Shown: in pieces, positions 51,640-62,777 of the stretch | Numbering within the stretch: the stretch's first letter is position 1 | How the letters are laid out: each line of letters opens with the position of its first letter | Assembly (NCBI GenBank): GCA_022113835.1 | Contig: JAILWY010000006.1 | Coordinates: 8,742,001-8,806,000, forward strand | Direction: 5' to 3' | DNA length: 64,000 nucleotides | From: Atopsyche davidsoni | Taxonomy: Eukaryota > Arthropoda > Insecta > Trichoptera > Hydrobiosidae | Program-made: the position numbers and the translations under genes | The notes under the pieces: model-generated | What the model saw: the letters and a program-made list of their open reading frames with translations, nothing else | What the model was told of the DNA's origin: nothing | Database searches by the model: none

Positions 51640-52125
51640 TACTAATATGATGAGGCACATTAGTTAATATATAGAAGATGATTTAAAGAAACTCAGAAAA
51701 ATATCATCGTGATTTGTGTGTGATTTGAACCCTTACATACTAACCCTTGTACTAACGAATCACTTCCGTTTATCGAGAATTTTTAACAATCATACTCTAC
51801 ATATGAATCAATGTGCCCAGGCCAATCAATATTTAGTGATTTGCAAGCACTGGACTTTTTGAACAAAGTAACAAGTGAAGCGATTTTAGTCCCATCTGGA
51901 CATTATTTTTAAAATCTATTGATTTAGGGTTAGTACACCGGTCATGTAAACCTGGAGATGTGGGTTCAAATCCCACACAAATCACGATGATATTTTTCTG
52001 AGAGTTTCTTTAAATCATCTTCTATATATGAACTAATGTGCCTAATCATATTAGTAATGATATAATAAACCCGTAATGGGTAATAAATACGCATCTGATT
52101 GACCAATCCATAAATAGATATTATA
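51640..52125 (+). mobile_element. tRNA-related palindromic element, copy C (composite, longest)
   Basis: Outer arms 51640-51735 and 51960-52056 are inverted copies of the family body (TACTAATATGATGAGGCACA at the left, complement at the right). The tail (CGTAATGGGTAATAAATACG and following) lies only on the right, to about 52125. Between the arms sits a third, degraded body arm (about 51773-51826), then a spacer, then a tRNA-like segment at 51921-51983. So this copy appears nested: an older palindrome interrupted by or fused to a second unit. It is the copy that shows the tRNA origin of the family most clearly. Confidence 0.8.
51921..51983 (+). other. tRNA-Thr(UGU)-like segment inside palindromic element C
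   Basis: A T-arm with a perfect 5-bp stem and 7-base loop, GTGGG-TTCAAAT-CCCAC, lies at 51960-51976 and includes a full B box. Before it is an anticodon arm (51938-51954) with loop CATGTAA, anticodon TGT in the threonine position, and one stem mismatch. Five bases GATTT and AAATC (51921-51925, 51979-51983) can pair as part of an acceptor stem. The D arm is shortened and position 33 is A rather than T, so this is not a working tRNA gene but a tRNA-derived head, as in SINEs. Confidence 0.6.
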
Positions 52126-52619
52126 AGTTTTAGTTAGCAACTGCGGTCTCCAGTGACGCTAGTATAACATACTGAGAGAGTAAAACAGTATTATATAGTA
52201 TAATATTTTCATTCACGAAACTGGAAACTAAATGTAGGCGGATTTTCCATTATCCATTCCAATTTACATTCCGAAAGCGGAAAGTATTCAAACTCAGATA
52301 ATCGAAAAATAAAGGACTCCACTACACGTTAAAGACATTTGATCACCTTTGATATATTATTTTAAAAAACCTGCATCAAGATTGATTTTTTTTTCATAAA
52401 CAGGTTTCGTCACCTTTGAACTTTGAAATTATTTGTAATTCAAATAGAAATTATCAAAAAAAACTGTAAACTTGTTTTACCCAGTTTTGAAGCTAGAATC
52501 CCTTGATTTGCAACCAAATGCGCTAGCTGCTTAGCAACAAGGCTGCTTTTACTATCGACAAAATTCGAGCGTATTATTAACAATGTGAACCTCGAGAGGT
52601 AACCTGTTGGTAAAATTTA

Positions 52620-52870
52620 TAGCTTACATCATTCGCCGCCTTATCAACCAGGTCAAACTCTCCGCGCCAGATCGGCTGCGCCGAATCGTGTCGTGTCGTC
52701 GAGAAGCGACGTTACTCACCTGTCACGTGACACCATTTCCGCTCTCTCGACCCATAAAAAAACACTGAAAGCTCCCAATAGACCCTTAACTCGATCCCCA
52801 GCCTCGCGAAAGAACAAACTGTCGTTTTTATTCTGTGATCAATTGCGATCGAGTTCACGTTTTGTTGTTA
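52620..52870. promoter_or_regulatory. GC-richer intronic island with GTCACGTGAC palindrome
   Basis: GTCACGTGAC at 52722-52731 is embedded in CACCTGTCACGTGACAC, almost identical to CACCCGTCACGTGACAC in the upstream island at 19427-19443. This decamer is a preferred site of bHLH-zip factors (USF/MITF/SREBP types). A 75-codon frame crossing the island (52693-52920) has no recognisable domain. Confidence 0.3.
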
Positions 52871-53924
52871 AGAAAGAGTCTACCCTGCCAAATAATTCGC
52901 AGTATGGCGACTTCTTATAAATAGTGTAAAAAAGGTTCGTATATGTCGTGACTACTCAAGTTAAAAGAAAAAAAAATTATGATAAACTTTCTCAAAACAT
53001 ATTGAATCCGAAATACTCTTGAGTATAAGAAAACAAGTTTAAGATTGGGTATCAAATTTATGTAAAATGGAGAAACACCTATCGCTTTAAGGTTTAAATT
53101 GATAAATGCGATATAAAGCTAGGTTTTAAGCAAAAGTATAATATATTTCATATTTACTTAGCGTAGACTCACTCTTAGTATGAATTTAATAAAAGTTTTA
53201 ATAATTTATCTGAAGCGGTCTTACTTTCATTGTTCTTAATATTTGTTCGCAGCTTTATTTCAAAGTCTTAATATGTTAATTATAACTGAACCTGAAGTTC
53301 AAGAAAAATCAGTAAAACTTCTACAAAAACAGTGAAATTAAGAATAGAAAAAAAAAATTCGTGTATTTTAAGTAAGAAGCACTTTATTGTCGTTTTCAGT
53401 TTATCGGACCTAATTCAATACTGCCACAAAGCTGCGTTTAATGAAAGAACTTTTGAGTATCTTCCTTTCGCATTTCCAAGGGAGATGAGTTATTTCTACG
53501 ACATTGAAGGCTCCGAGTCGTAGTTCAGGATTTTTAATTAAAGTTCTCGCGGCCCCGGGGGTGCCCAGAGTAGCCTGATCTGCACCGACAGTGTTTCCCA
53601 ACACATCCACCGCCGCATCCCTTCAAGAGAAGATCGAGAAATTTTCAGGAAGGCATACGTATATCACAAAAAAAATATATTTAGTTTGATGAATATTTTT
53701 TTAAATATTCTTTGAAATATAAGCGAAATCCAGTAAAACTCCAAAACAAACCATTTTTCAGTCATTTAATTTTTTTCGCTTCGTTAGTAATCTTGACCGG
53801 AATCGTGTTTTTTTTTTTTTTTGAAAACCACTGGTCTATAGGTCCAATGCTGTATTCATAATCAAGATTTGTGTCTTTTATTAGGAGTCAGCCGAGGTTA
53901 TATTTCGGAAATAAAGCAGATAGC

Positions 53925-54060
53925 GAGGCGTTAGCAGTGACGTCACAATGGCGGCCTGTCGGAGACTTTGCACTTAATAACTTGCAGGAGACATGGCGGC
54001 TCCCTTCAGGAGATATATCTGCCTCCAGTTCTAGAAATTTCCTTAACAATAAAACTTCTT
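53925..54060. promoter_or_regulatory. Intronic island with CRE-type and ATGGCGGC motifs
   Basis: TGACGTCA at 53938-53945 is followed within 60 bases by two ATGGCGGC strings (about 53949 and 53994), which contain the GCCAT core bound by Pho/YY1 proteins on the other strand. The combination is suggestive of a regulatory or Polycomb-type element but is not proof. Confidence 0.3.
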
Positions 54061-56670
54061 TGCGGGTACATTCTTAAGGTGATGGCTCTGCTTTATTAAG
54101 TACTTTATCATTTTGACTGGCTATTACTGAGGGCACTCTTTATTTTGAAAAATGAGATTGTACATCAGAAGCTTCAGATTATTTATTTTTATGGTAATTT
54201 TGCATATATCTAATAAGTGTTTTGATATGCAATTACTGTATATAAAGTTTTGAGTCGTTTACCGAAAATTCTATGAAAACATTATTTCAGGTTTTAATTA
54301 AATTTATTTTGTTAACTTAATTTATTAATATTATTATACAGATAATAATTTTTATTTAATGCTCTTGTATGAAGAAATTAAATGACTAAGTTAGTTTACG
54401 TGTATTTATATAAATATAAATCCAATTTCATAAGTGAAAACAACTTAAATAAATGTTTTTTTTTAAATTTTATTCCTTTTAATACGATTAGTTATTTTAC
54501 CTTTATTACATGAAAAATCTATTTCGTTTATATTTTATACGTAAAATAATTCCCAAGATAGGCATCTTTAGTATAAAATAAATCTTCTTATCTCGGTTTT
54601 TACACAGCAGGCCTTTCCATATAATGGTACAGTTTAATTTCTAAAGTATATATAAATCCGCCCTTATTTATTTGAACATCTTCACCACGGATCGCTCGAA
54701 TGAAAAACGAAGAAAATAAAATAAACAGACAATAAAACTTCTGATAGAAATCTACGCATTGTAGTTTCCACGTTGGCGCCTTTGAGAGGTTTATACCATA
54801 TAACGTGATAAACTGCTCGCCCGAGCTGCAAGTACTGACTTCCAAGACTGCGATCTCTAATAAATCTTTCACGAGATCCCTAATATTATGAATCCATACA
54901 ACAATACCACACAAGTCTACCATTCAATTAAGTTTCACTGCTTTTACAATAAAAAAATTAAACAACCTTGAGGAATCATAAAAAGTTATGCTTAATCCAA
55001 AATACGAGACATCGATCTGCTTTATATTAAAAAATTATTGGGATGCGGTTCAAACAAGCAATAAAGCATTGCTTACTCTAAAATAAACCTAAACACATAA
55101 ATCTATATTAAATATAAAAATATCTGTATTTTGACACAAAACTACATTCGCTAAGCAATTGTATACAGCAAAGTTGTAAATCTATATTTCGTAAATCCAA
55201 TTGCATAATCGTAAATGTTGTGAACACATTTGCAATAAATAATAAGAAATTCATTTTTTTCGTTCTTGATGCCACCCTTAGCTTTTTTTTCAACACAAGG
55301 CAGACAAAACAAATTATGAAGATTTATTTCAGATAAAATAAACCTCCATTAAGTCAATTAAATAACAAGTTGGTAGCATAATAAATGGGGAAATTCTTAA
55401 TAATTTAATGCGAAGCTCGTGAATCTTTTCTATTGAATTTCTTCTGATATTCTATAGCGATATTCCAGAGAAATTACTTTAGCGTGAATGAGATTGTGAA
55501 TACAGCAAGTATTCACTCACCAGAATATGAAACATCCCCTTCACGGGAGATAAAGGAGGTAAAAATCAAGGAAGAATATTCCAGAATTTTTCGATACAAT
55601 ATTGCACGACTCGCTTTATGTCGTTTCAATTCACTGCGTACATGTTTGAATTCATCTTATTTCAAACATAATATTGAATTATACCAATACGTTATATTTA
55701 TTTTACGTTATTCAATAAAAATAAATAATTTGAAACAATACGTCTTTTTTAAAAAGAAAAATATATAAAATGCATGTATTTAACGTTGAATGAAAACGTT
55801 TCAAATTCATCACGATTAATACGAATATGTTGAATTTTTCAGTAATGCATTGTTGGCCAAAGTTTCTATTGAACTTTTTAACGGAAATATTAATTAATAT
55901 GTTCCTTCGGGGCTTTATTGGATATCCGCGTTTTATTGAACTTTTTTGAAGGACGTTTCAGGATCATTTATCTTGCGAGCTTTCGCTGAAATGAAAGCGC
56001 CGAGCTTTTTTTAGTTACGGCGACCATAAATCAAAACCAATCGCAGCGACACAGGCTCTTAGCTTACCGACGAATGTGAATTGTACTGTTTCAAAATATT
56101 TATTCTGGATCACGTAACTTTTTATATGCTCTTCCACAAACAATGTGCTTTAAAATATATTATAACTCTAAACACAACAGTGTTTTATAAATGACAATAG
56201 AAACATTTGAGTTTTCAATGAGTTTGACGAAATGATCTTAGAGTTAAACGTTTATGATTTTATTGAATATTTTTGATATAAAAAAAATGTGCCAGAATCC
56301 CATTTTAATATTTTTATTGTTGTTTCCACTTTTTATTTATTGACGCGACGTTTCGTCTGGCTTGAAGATGTAACCTAGCATGAATTAAAAATTACTTAAA
56401 GTTACCAATATTTTAACTTTTTTTGTTATTTGTATTTTGTATTTTATAAAATGGCGATACGTTTGGACAGCGCATCCTCAAAATCAATCCTGCTAAGTGG
56501 TTGGATTCCTTTATTTCCTCCAATAAGGCGATGTCCTCGGGCAAGCGGCTCGTGGTTCCCTTGAATGGCGAGATTATACGCAACTCGATTCCAATGGACT
56601 TCAGTCAATGCTTATTGTACGAGGACACAGCGAAATCCATGGGAATCATTTTATTATCATTTATTATTAA

Positions 56671-56998
56671 ATAATAATATAAATATACGATGAAATGCTA
56701 TTCATCGATTTACAACAAGAAATCAAATCTTCTTTTGTACTTGAAAATGCTCATTATATTTCAAGTATAATTCGTCTCATTTCCTATTCATAATTTTTTT
56801 TTAAAAAAAAAAAAAACAATCTTAAGCAAATAATAATTTAATCGAAAGTATTAATGCTTTCTTTTTTTAATAAATAATAATAAACATATACGATTATAGC
56901 ATTTAATACAAGAAATCAAATCTTTTTTTGCACTTGAAAATGCTCATTATATTTCAAGTATTATAATATTCGTCTCATTTTCTATTCGTTATTTTTTT
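56671..56998. repeat. Tandem duplication, period about 200 bp
   Basis: Two similar blocks, about 56671-56790 and 56873-56998, share ACAAGAAATCAAATCTTYTT and AATGCTCATTATATTTCAAG with a few changes and indels. Older than the 45-kb duplication, judging by divergence. AT-rich, non-coding. Confidence 0.8.
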
Positions 56999-57833
56999 AT
57001 TTTAATAAAAACAATATTAAACAAATTATAATTGAATCGGTAGTACATAAGCTTATATTTTATTAAAAAATATTACATAAGAACATTTGTAAAATAAGTT
57101 ATTATAATAATACATCCTAAATAAAAGCTTTTTAGCACTGCCTAAAACATGAAAGAATTTATATATATTTTTTTAATATAATTATGAAATATCAAATCTG
57201 AATTTAAGCCCAAAATTACTGTTTCTTACAAGACAACTCTAAAAATATTTTTTTCACAAACATGCGGCAAAATATACAAATTATGAATAATAAAGTGATA
57301 TTTTGTATTATTCTTGGTTAATTTAAATAGTTCAAATATAATTCTCAGGTGGTTGAATAGTCCAAATGACGAACAGAGAGCTTCATGTTAGGCAAGCAAC
57401 TGTGTTAGCTACTAGACCCCCAGGCGGCAGTAGGCAGTTAGTATTTGAGTCTATTCAAAACTATTCCTATTATGTGATTGTACGCTATGGCTGGCTTCAA
57501 ATTGATACGAACATAACTTCTCAGATATGCTTGTGGATGCTGGCGGAAGTTGGAACTCCATACAAACATGACGCTGGTGCAGTCAGACATCAGAACGATC
57601 ACATGCTATATATTATATATATACTACGTACACTTAAAGTCACATCAAACCATTCAACAAAAAGTTTTATTTTTTTGCTACTTCAAGTTTTCAGTTCTCA
57701 CTTCAGTGTTACGTCGATGAAATTTATTAAATTACAAATAAAACATCTTGCTAGTAAAAAAAAAATAGAATTTATCTATTGTGGTATTTGAAACTATTTA
57801 TTGTGTATAATTTCATACCTTATCAATATCTTA

Positions 57834-58026
57834 AACTAATATAATTAGGCATATTAGTTCACACATAGAAGATGATTTAAATAAATTCTCAGAAAAATAT
57901 CAAAGTTCAAATCCCACACAAATCACGATATGAACTAATGTGCCTAATTATATTAGTAAATAATATAACCTAATAGGTAATAAATACGCATCTGATTGAC
58001 GTTCAATCCAAAAATAGACATACAAT
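57834..58026 (+). mobile_element. tRNA-related palindromic element, copy D
   Basis: The palindrome 57834-57958 is shortened by an internal deletion: the left arm ends soon after AATTCTCAGAAAAATATC, and the right part retains TTCAAATCCCACACAAATCA, the T-arm 3' half and beyond, then the outer arm ATGAACTAATGTGCCTAATT. The tail (GGTAATAAATACGCATCTGA and AATCCAAAAATAGACATA) follows on the right only, as in copy C. Confidence 0.8.
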
Positions 58027-59740
58027 AATTTAAACTCAAATAAAATCACACCCAGCGTGAGTAATTTGAGATGAGTAAAATATAATATATAGAGTTATGT
58101 TTTGAATCATTATAAAATTATGGATTTCGGACTCAAACTCTCTGCTTTAATTGTATGGTTAATTTATCAAAATTATAACAGCGCTGTAAATTTTATCACA
58201 CAATTGATTTATTCACAGGCTTATCTGTAATTAAACAAAATCCACGGTTTTAAACAATCAAATTCAAATAAACCCTCCCAGCCTAATTCATTACCACCCC
58301 GATTCGCAAACAACCGCGAGCACAGTCCGCATGCTGTGGCACGTGTCCTGTTGCCCTGGGCACTCTGTCAATTACCATACCGTGCTTGAGTAAAACGACT
58401 ATTATGACTTAGTCATATTAGACACGATTTATATATACTACGCTTTCGGGTAACTAATGCCCTTTCAAAATTTAACATCCTCGGGAAATTTGCTTTAAGA
58501 CAAAGATTGATATGTTTATGTTGAAGAGAAAACAATATCAACATTTTTTTTGTTGTGATAAAATATTTTAATTTTCAAAACGTAGAAATTCAATATAATG
58601 ACTAAAACCGTGGAAAAACAGCTTTTTTTTTGTTGGTATATAAGTCGAAAGTACAGCTGAACTAATAAGACATAACCAAGAAAGAATATTTAGTGAAATT
58701 TTCTCCAATTTCTTCTGAGAAGAGGCACCTGGAAAAAAGGAATGTAAGTGAGATACCGGTATACTAGTTTTTTCTCATTTGTTATTAATAAAAAATGCAG
58801 ATCTAACATCTTACTGCAGATAATTAGTGCATAACTATTTAATAGATCATATTTTAACATTGCTTTATTACTCAAATGATCCAAAAACTACCCACGAGCT
58901 GCTTTTTTTTTTAAATTTAACTATGAATAATTCAGTTATTTGGTAATGTTTCACATGTATATTAAAATTGCATATTTATATTTTCTTGTTAAAATATTTA
59001 CAAGTTGAACTTTATTTCTCAAGCTGAAAATACGTGCATGTTTTTACAAAAACAATGTAAAAACTTATCTTGTTTACGAAATAAGCGGAAAAACTTTGAA
59101 CGAGTTACAAAGTCTGCCTGAATAATAACGAAAATATACTTAAATATTGAAACTTATTTATTCTTATCATTACTAAGCATTTCGGTCACACGTGGTGTTT
59201 TGTAAATGCCATATACTTCGTAATCTTTTCGCATTCGATTACCGACTTCTTAACTTTGTTTTGTCAAAATATCGAAAAAAAACTAACGAAAATTTCAAGC
59301 TGTTTCCTTCTACGTCACAGTATACATGTTAAAATTATAAGTTGAAAGCATAAAAACGATTGAAGCACTAGACAGCAATATGGATTCTGATCTTGTCTCG
59401 AATACAACTAGGGTTATGTATCCAACTTTTTTTTTAAATTAATTTTTGTATATTTTATATAGTACCGGCTGTTATGAAAGCTTTTTTTAATAATAAAAAA
59501 AAAAAGCATTTGAACCTTCTGAATAAATTTCACCTGCAATAAATAAACCCACGTAAAATAATAACAAACAAAGCGTATCTATGCAAATATTCAAAATACA
59601 TTGAGATCAACCTCGGCGTATCCGAATCTAAGCATAAAATAAAGCGAAATTTATATTCACAGCGCTGAAATAACTTTCAGCGTCAATGCATACATAATAG
59701 AGCAGCCGCCATTCAACCCCGTAGTACTAGGCCGTAGTGC

Positions 59741-59818
59741 CGTAGCAGGCTCGTGGTGGCTCGTAGAGGCTCGTAGAAGCTCGTAGAGGCTCGTAGAAGC
59801 TCGTGGAGGCTCGTATCG
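59741..59818. repeat. 10-bp minisatellite, about 7 units
   Basis: Units TCGTAGAGGC / TCGTAGAAGC / TCGTGGAGGC repeat in strict 10-base register from about 59751, preceded by a related CGTAGCAGGC. The array lies in a GC-rich island (59690-59900), with further CGTAG strings on both sides at 59720-59745 and 59824-59835. Confidence 0.9.
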
Positions 59819-60035
59819 ATCCCTCTACGTGGCGTAGGACGACCCCGCAGAGTTCACGGTTACGCTCGAGGCTCTATCTACGTAGCGCCGGGGGGTTAAC
59901 TTTTTAACGTACCGCCTGCGTTTCAGCCGATCCTTTTCGATGCATCAATAAGTATGCATATGCACAGATCTTCAGAAGCTCTGAAAAGCTCCTTTTTGAT
60001 TACTATTATAAAGATAATCTGTTTTGAATTTAAAC

Positions 60036-60492
60036 CATGGGTGTTTACTTTTGGCCCGCGGAGCATATGCAAAATATGTATATTCGTGTGTTTTACAAAA
60101 CATATTTGGACAAGATGATTATACAAACATGCTGTATCGATGATTTCGCTATTTGGAAACACTTATACGTGTGAACAGCTTTTTACTCAAATGAAGCATA
60201 TTTAATTTCATATTACTGATGAGCATTTGAAAAACTGTTGATCAATCGTTATCAACATTGATGCACTTATTTCTGACAGAAAAAATCAGACGTCTCACAA
60301 ATTTTTTTGATATTTTGTTTATTTTATATTATTATTTTTTGTATTGCCTAACTCTAATCTAATAAATATGTTTGATTCACATTTTTGTCGTATCTTCTTC
60401 AAAAACACTATATTTCTTGCTTGCATGTATATTGAATGAAATTTTATTGTACGTAATCCGGCCCGGCTGCTGATAAAGGTTGGCCACCCATG
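60036..60492 (+). pseudogene. hAT transposon relic with C-terminal dimerisation domain
   Basis: Ends CATGGGTG and CACCCATG are flanked by a perfect 8-base duplication, ATTTAAAC, at 60028-60035 and 60493-60500. Subterminal GGCCCGCGGAG near 60053 resembles SPIN/Charlie-type hAT ends. On the plus strand from about 60160 the sequence reads TYTCEQLFTQMKHI, stop, FHITDEHLKNC, stop, SIVINIDALISDRKNQTSH. This is a decayed hAT C-terminal dimerisation domain of the kind found in GTF2IRD2/ZBED-like transposases. It keeps only the 3' end of the gene. The MITE at 17502-17735 is a further-deleted relative. Confidence 0.8.
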
Positions 60493-60580
60493 ATTTAAAC
60501 AATTCAAATTAAACATGGTCCTCCCTCATGAAAATAATAAAATAAAGTAACTGTAAGATATTTAAGGAATCACTATTATC

Positions 60581-60685
60581 GACAGAGAGTACTTGCTGGA
60601 ATTCCATTTTAATTTTTTTAATAAAAACTTTAGTGATTTTTCCACGTGTATATTTTTATCGGTGACCGGTTTCGCCAACCTGAAA
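60581..60685 (+). repeat. Repeat module, copy 2
   Basis: Matches the minus strand of 49938-50055: starts GACAGAGAGTACTTGCTGGA and ends GGTGACCGGTTTCGCCAACC, with moderate divergence between. It lacks the adjacent foldback seen in copy 1. Unclassified interspersed repeat. Confidence 0.65.
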
Positions 60686-60819
60686 GATGTTTATCGTGTC
60701 GACATTATGCACAAACACAACTCTATAATATGGCATAAAACGTTAGTCAAAATCATTATAGGTAAATCTTAATAAAAACAGTTTCTTTGGGAGATATTGT
60801 CAGAGCTATTTTCAAATAA

Positions 60820-61020
60820 TAGGATACACTTCCGGCCGTCCTCGGGCAGAGTGTTTCCGGCCCATCGAGCCCGCGCAAGGAGGCGGAAGGCTTTTCAAGT
60901 CACGTGACCTAATGCCAACACTCCAGATCGCTTGCGACCACTCCACAACACACCCCGAGAGGCTTTGCCGGCTTCCTCCGCACTCTTCGTAATGAGGCTC
61001 TTATGCTTGCCCTAATATGC
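60820..61020. promoter_or_regulatory. GC-rich intronic island with GTCACGTGAC
   Basis: The third exact GTCACGTGAC of the window lies at 60899-60908 within a GC-rich block (GAGCCCGCGCAAGGAGGCGG before it). No coding signal. Candidate enhancer by composition and motif only. Confidence 0.3.
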
Positions 61021-62620
61021 GAGGGTTGATATTATATTTCGATACACTTTTGTCAGAATGTCAATCAATCATATTATGTATTAGTAGAGACGTGTTATTA
61101 TGGATTTTTACCCAATGTTTCAGTATTATTCCGATCATTTCAAAAATATATTTTTTGATCTATTTTATATTTTTTTTTTGTTAAAACCTTTACAATCAAT
61201 TCATACAGTAGTATATATAATAAAAACCTTTGAAAACACCACCAGACAAAAGACATCAAAAATGACACTGGCCCGTTACTTTTCAGATACTTCGTTAAAT
61301 TAAAAAAGTTATTATTTTTTTATTATGTTAATTATTTAAATCCTAAAAATTTTCCTATATGCATAAAACCTTTTTATATAAACTGAAAAATGGTAGTGAA
61401 CGAAAACCGCAACTTATTCAACTATAAATATGCATGTTCTTTAGTGTATAATGAGATCGGTGATAAAATTTGAATATATTGAATCTAAAATAATTATTCA
61501 AACATGTATTCATACCTTGGTTGTATAAATTAGTACTACTGACAATTTTCCCAGAATATTTTTCATTATACATTAAGTAGGTTTTATGTAATTAGTTATA
61601 TTTATGCCACGTTTTATCAAGTTTTATAATTATACTCATCAATATAAGGCAAAAGTCTCCGCTATCCGATAATTGAACTAAAAACGATCGATGCCTATTA
61701 AAAATAAATATAAAGCAAGCTTTGTATTAGATGGAATTTTATAAACAACATAAAAATGTTCTGATAAATAGTTTAAAATGCATATTCAATATTTCATAAT
61801 TTTTCAGCGCTGTGTTGTTTAATTCTGTATATGTTATAGAAATTAATGTAAAAATGTATATTAAATTGACATTTAAAACAAACGCTCCGCAAACTGTTTC
61901 CGAAAAGCTTTCTATTTGAATAAGCTATGTGGGACAAAATTCCGTCTACTTGCTTGAAAGTTGGACAAGGTAACGGACGTACTTCATTATTTATTCACTG
62001 TGTAAGTTTAATCGGGAATCGATTATTTCCAAGAAGCCGGCCTGGAATATAAATGGACAATCGACACAGTAAAAATACTTGAGATCGCGTGACTGCCTTG
62101 GGCCTGACATTGCCGCACTGGGGAACTTGAAAGAATTTCCTTGGAGCTTTTCAATATCACGGGGAAAGGTTAAACAGTCGAGCCACATATAGACACACGC
62201 CGATTACCTGTAATGGTGTCCTATTAATAAACACAGTCTCCACAGTCATATATTTTATTTTGGCTGCTTGATAATATTTCATATTGTAAATTATATTCCT
62301 TAAAATACGTGCAAAGTATTACACAAAAAAATTAAGCCATTCGTGTAATTTTAATAAAAAGACTAGTCATCTGAAGTAAATCTTATCGCATGAGTTATAC
62401 TTTAGTTTTTTAATGCTACGCGTGACTTTAACTGAGCAGTCTGTAAATATGTTTACACATATTAAAAAAAAATTAACTGAATATTATCACACAAGCATAA
62501 AAAAGTACTCATCAGTATTTAATTTTTTTTTACACCAAGTAATTTTTTAACATATATTATTAATTTTTGTGTAGACAGTCTCACAGGAAGTACGATTTTG
62601 CATATACAGGTATTATTGAT

Positions 62621-62777
62621 TAATAATGATTATGTACATTTTTTCAGGTATTGAAAATTGATTAAAGAAACTCTTAGAAAAATATCATCGTGATTTGTGT
62701 GGGATTTGAACCCACATCCCCAGAGTTTTTTAAAATAAATTTTCAATATTTGAAAAAATGTACTCAATCATTATTTA
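62621..62777. mobile_element. tRNA-related palindromic element, copy E (divergent, near exon 4)
   Basis: The arms TAATAATGATTATGTACATT... and the complement ending near 62777 enclose the family body (AAGAAACTCTTAGAAAAATA, TCATCGTGATTTGTGTGGG) and an antisense T-arm GTGGGATTTGAACCCAC. The outer arms differ from the other copies (TACATTTTTTCA rather than TACTAATATG) and no tail is visible. It ends 57 bases before the acceptor of tincar exon 4, and its flank TTGATAAC (about 62805) could serve as a branch site. Confidence 0.7.

Noticed and set aside
54600..54923. 107-codon minus-strand frame
   Set aside because: Matches no known family and has no supporting signals; treated as a random open frame.
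57366..57791. 141-codon plus-strand frame in intron 3
   Set aside because: No recognisable domain, AT-driven amino-acid content at its end, no splice or promoter context; it is within chance for a 64-kb AT-rich window.
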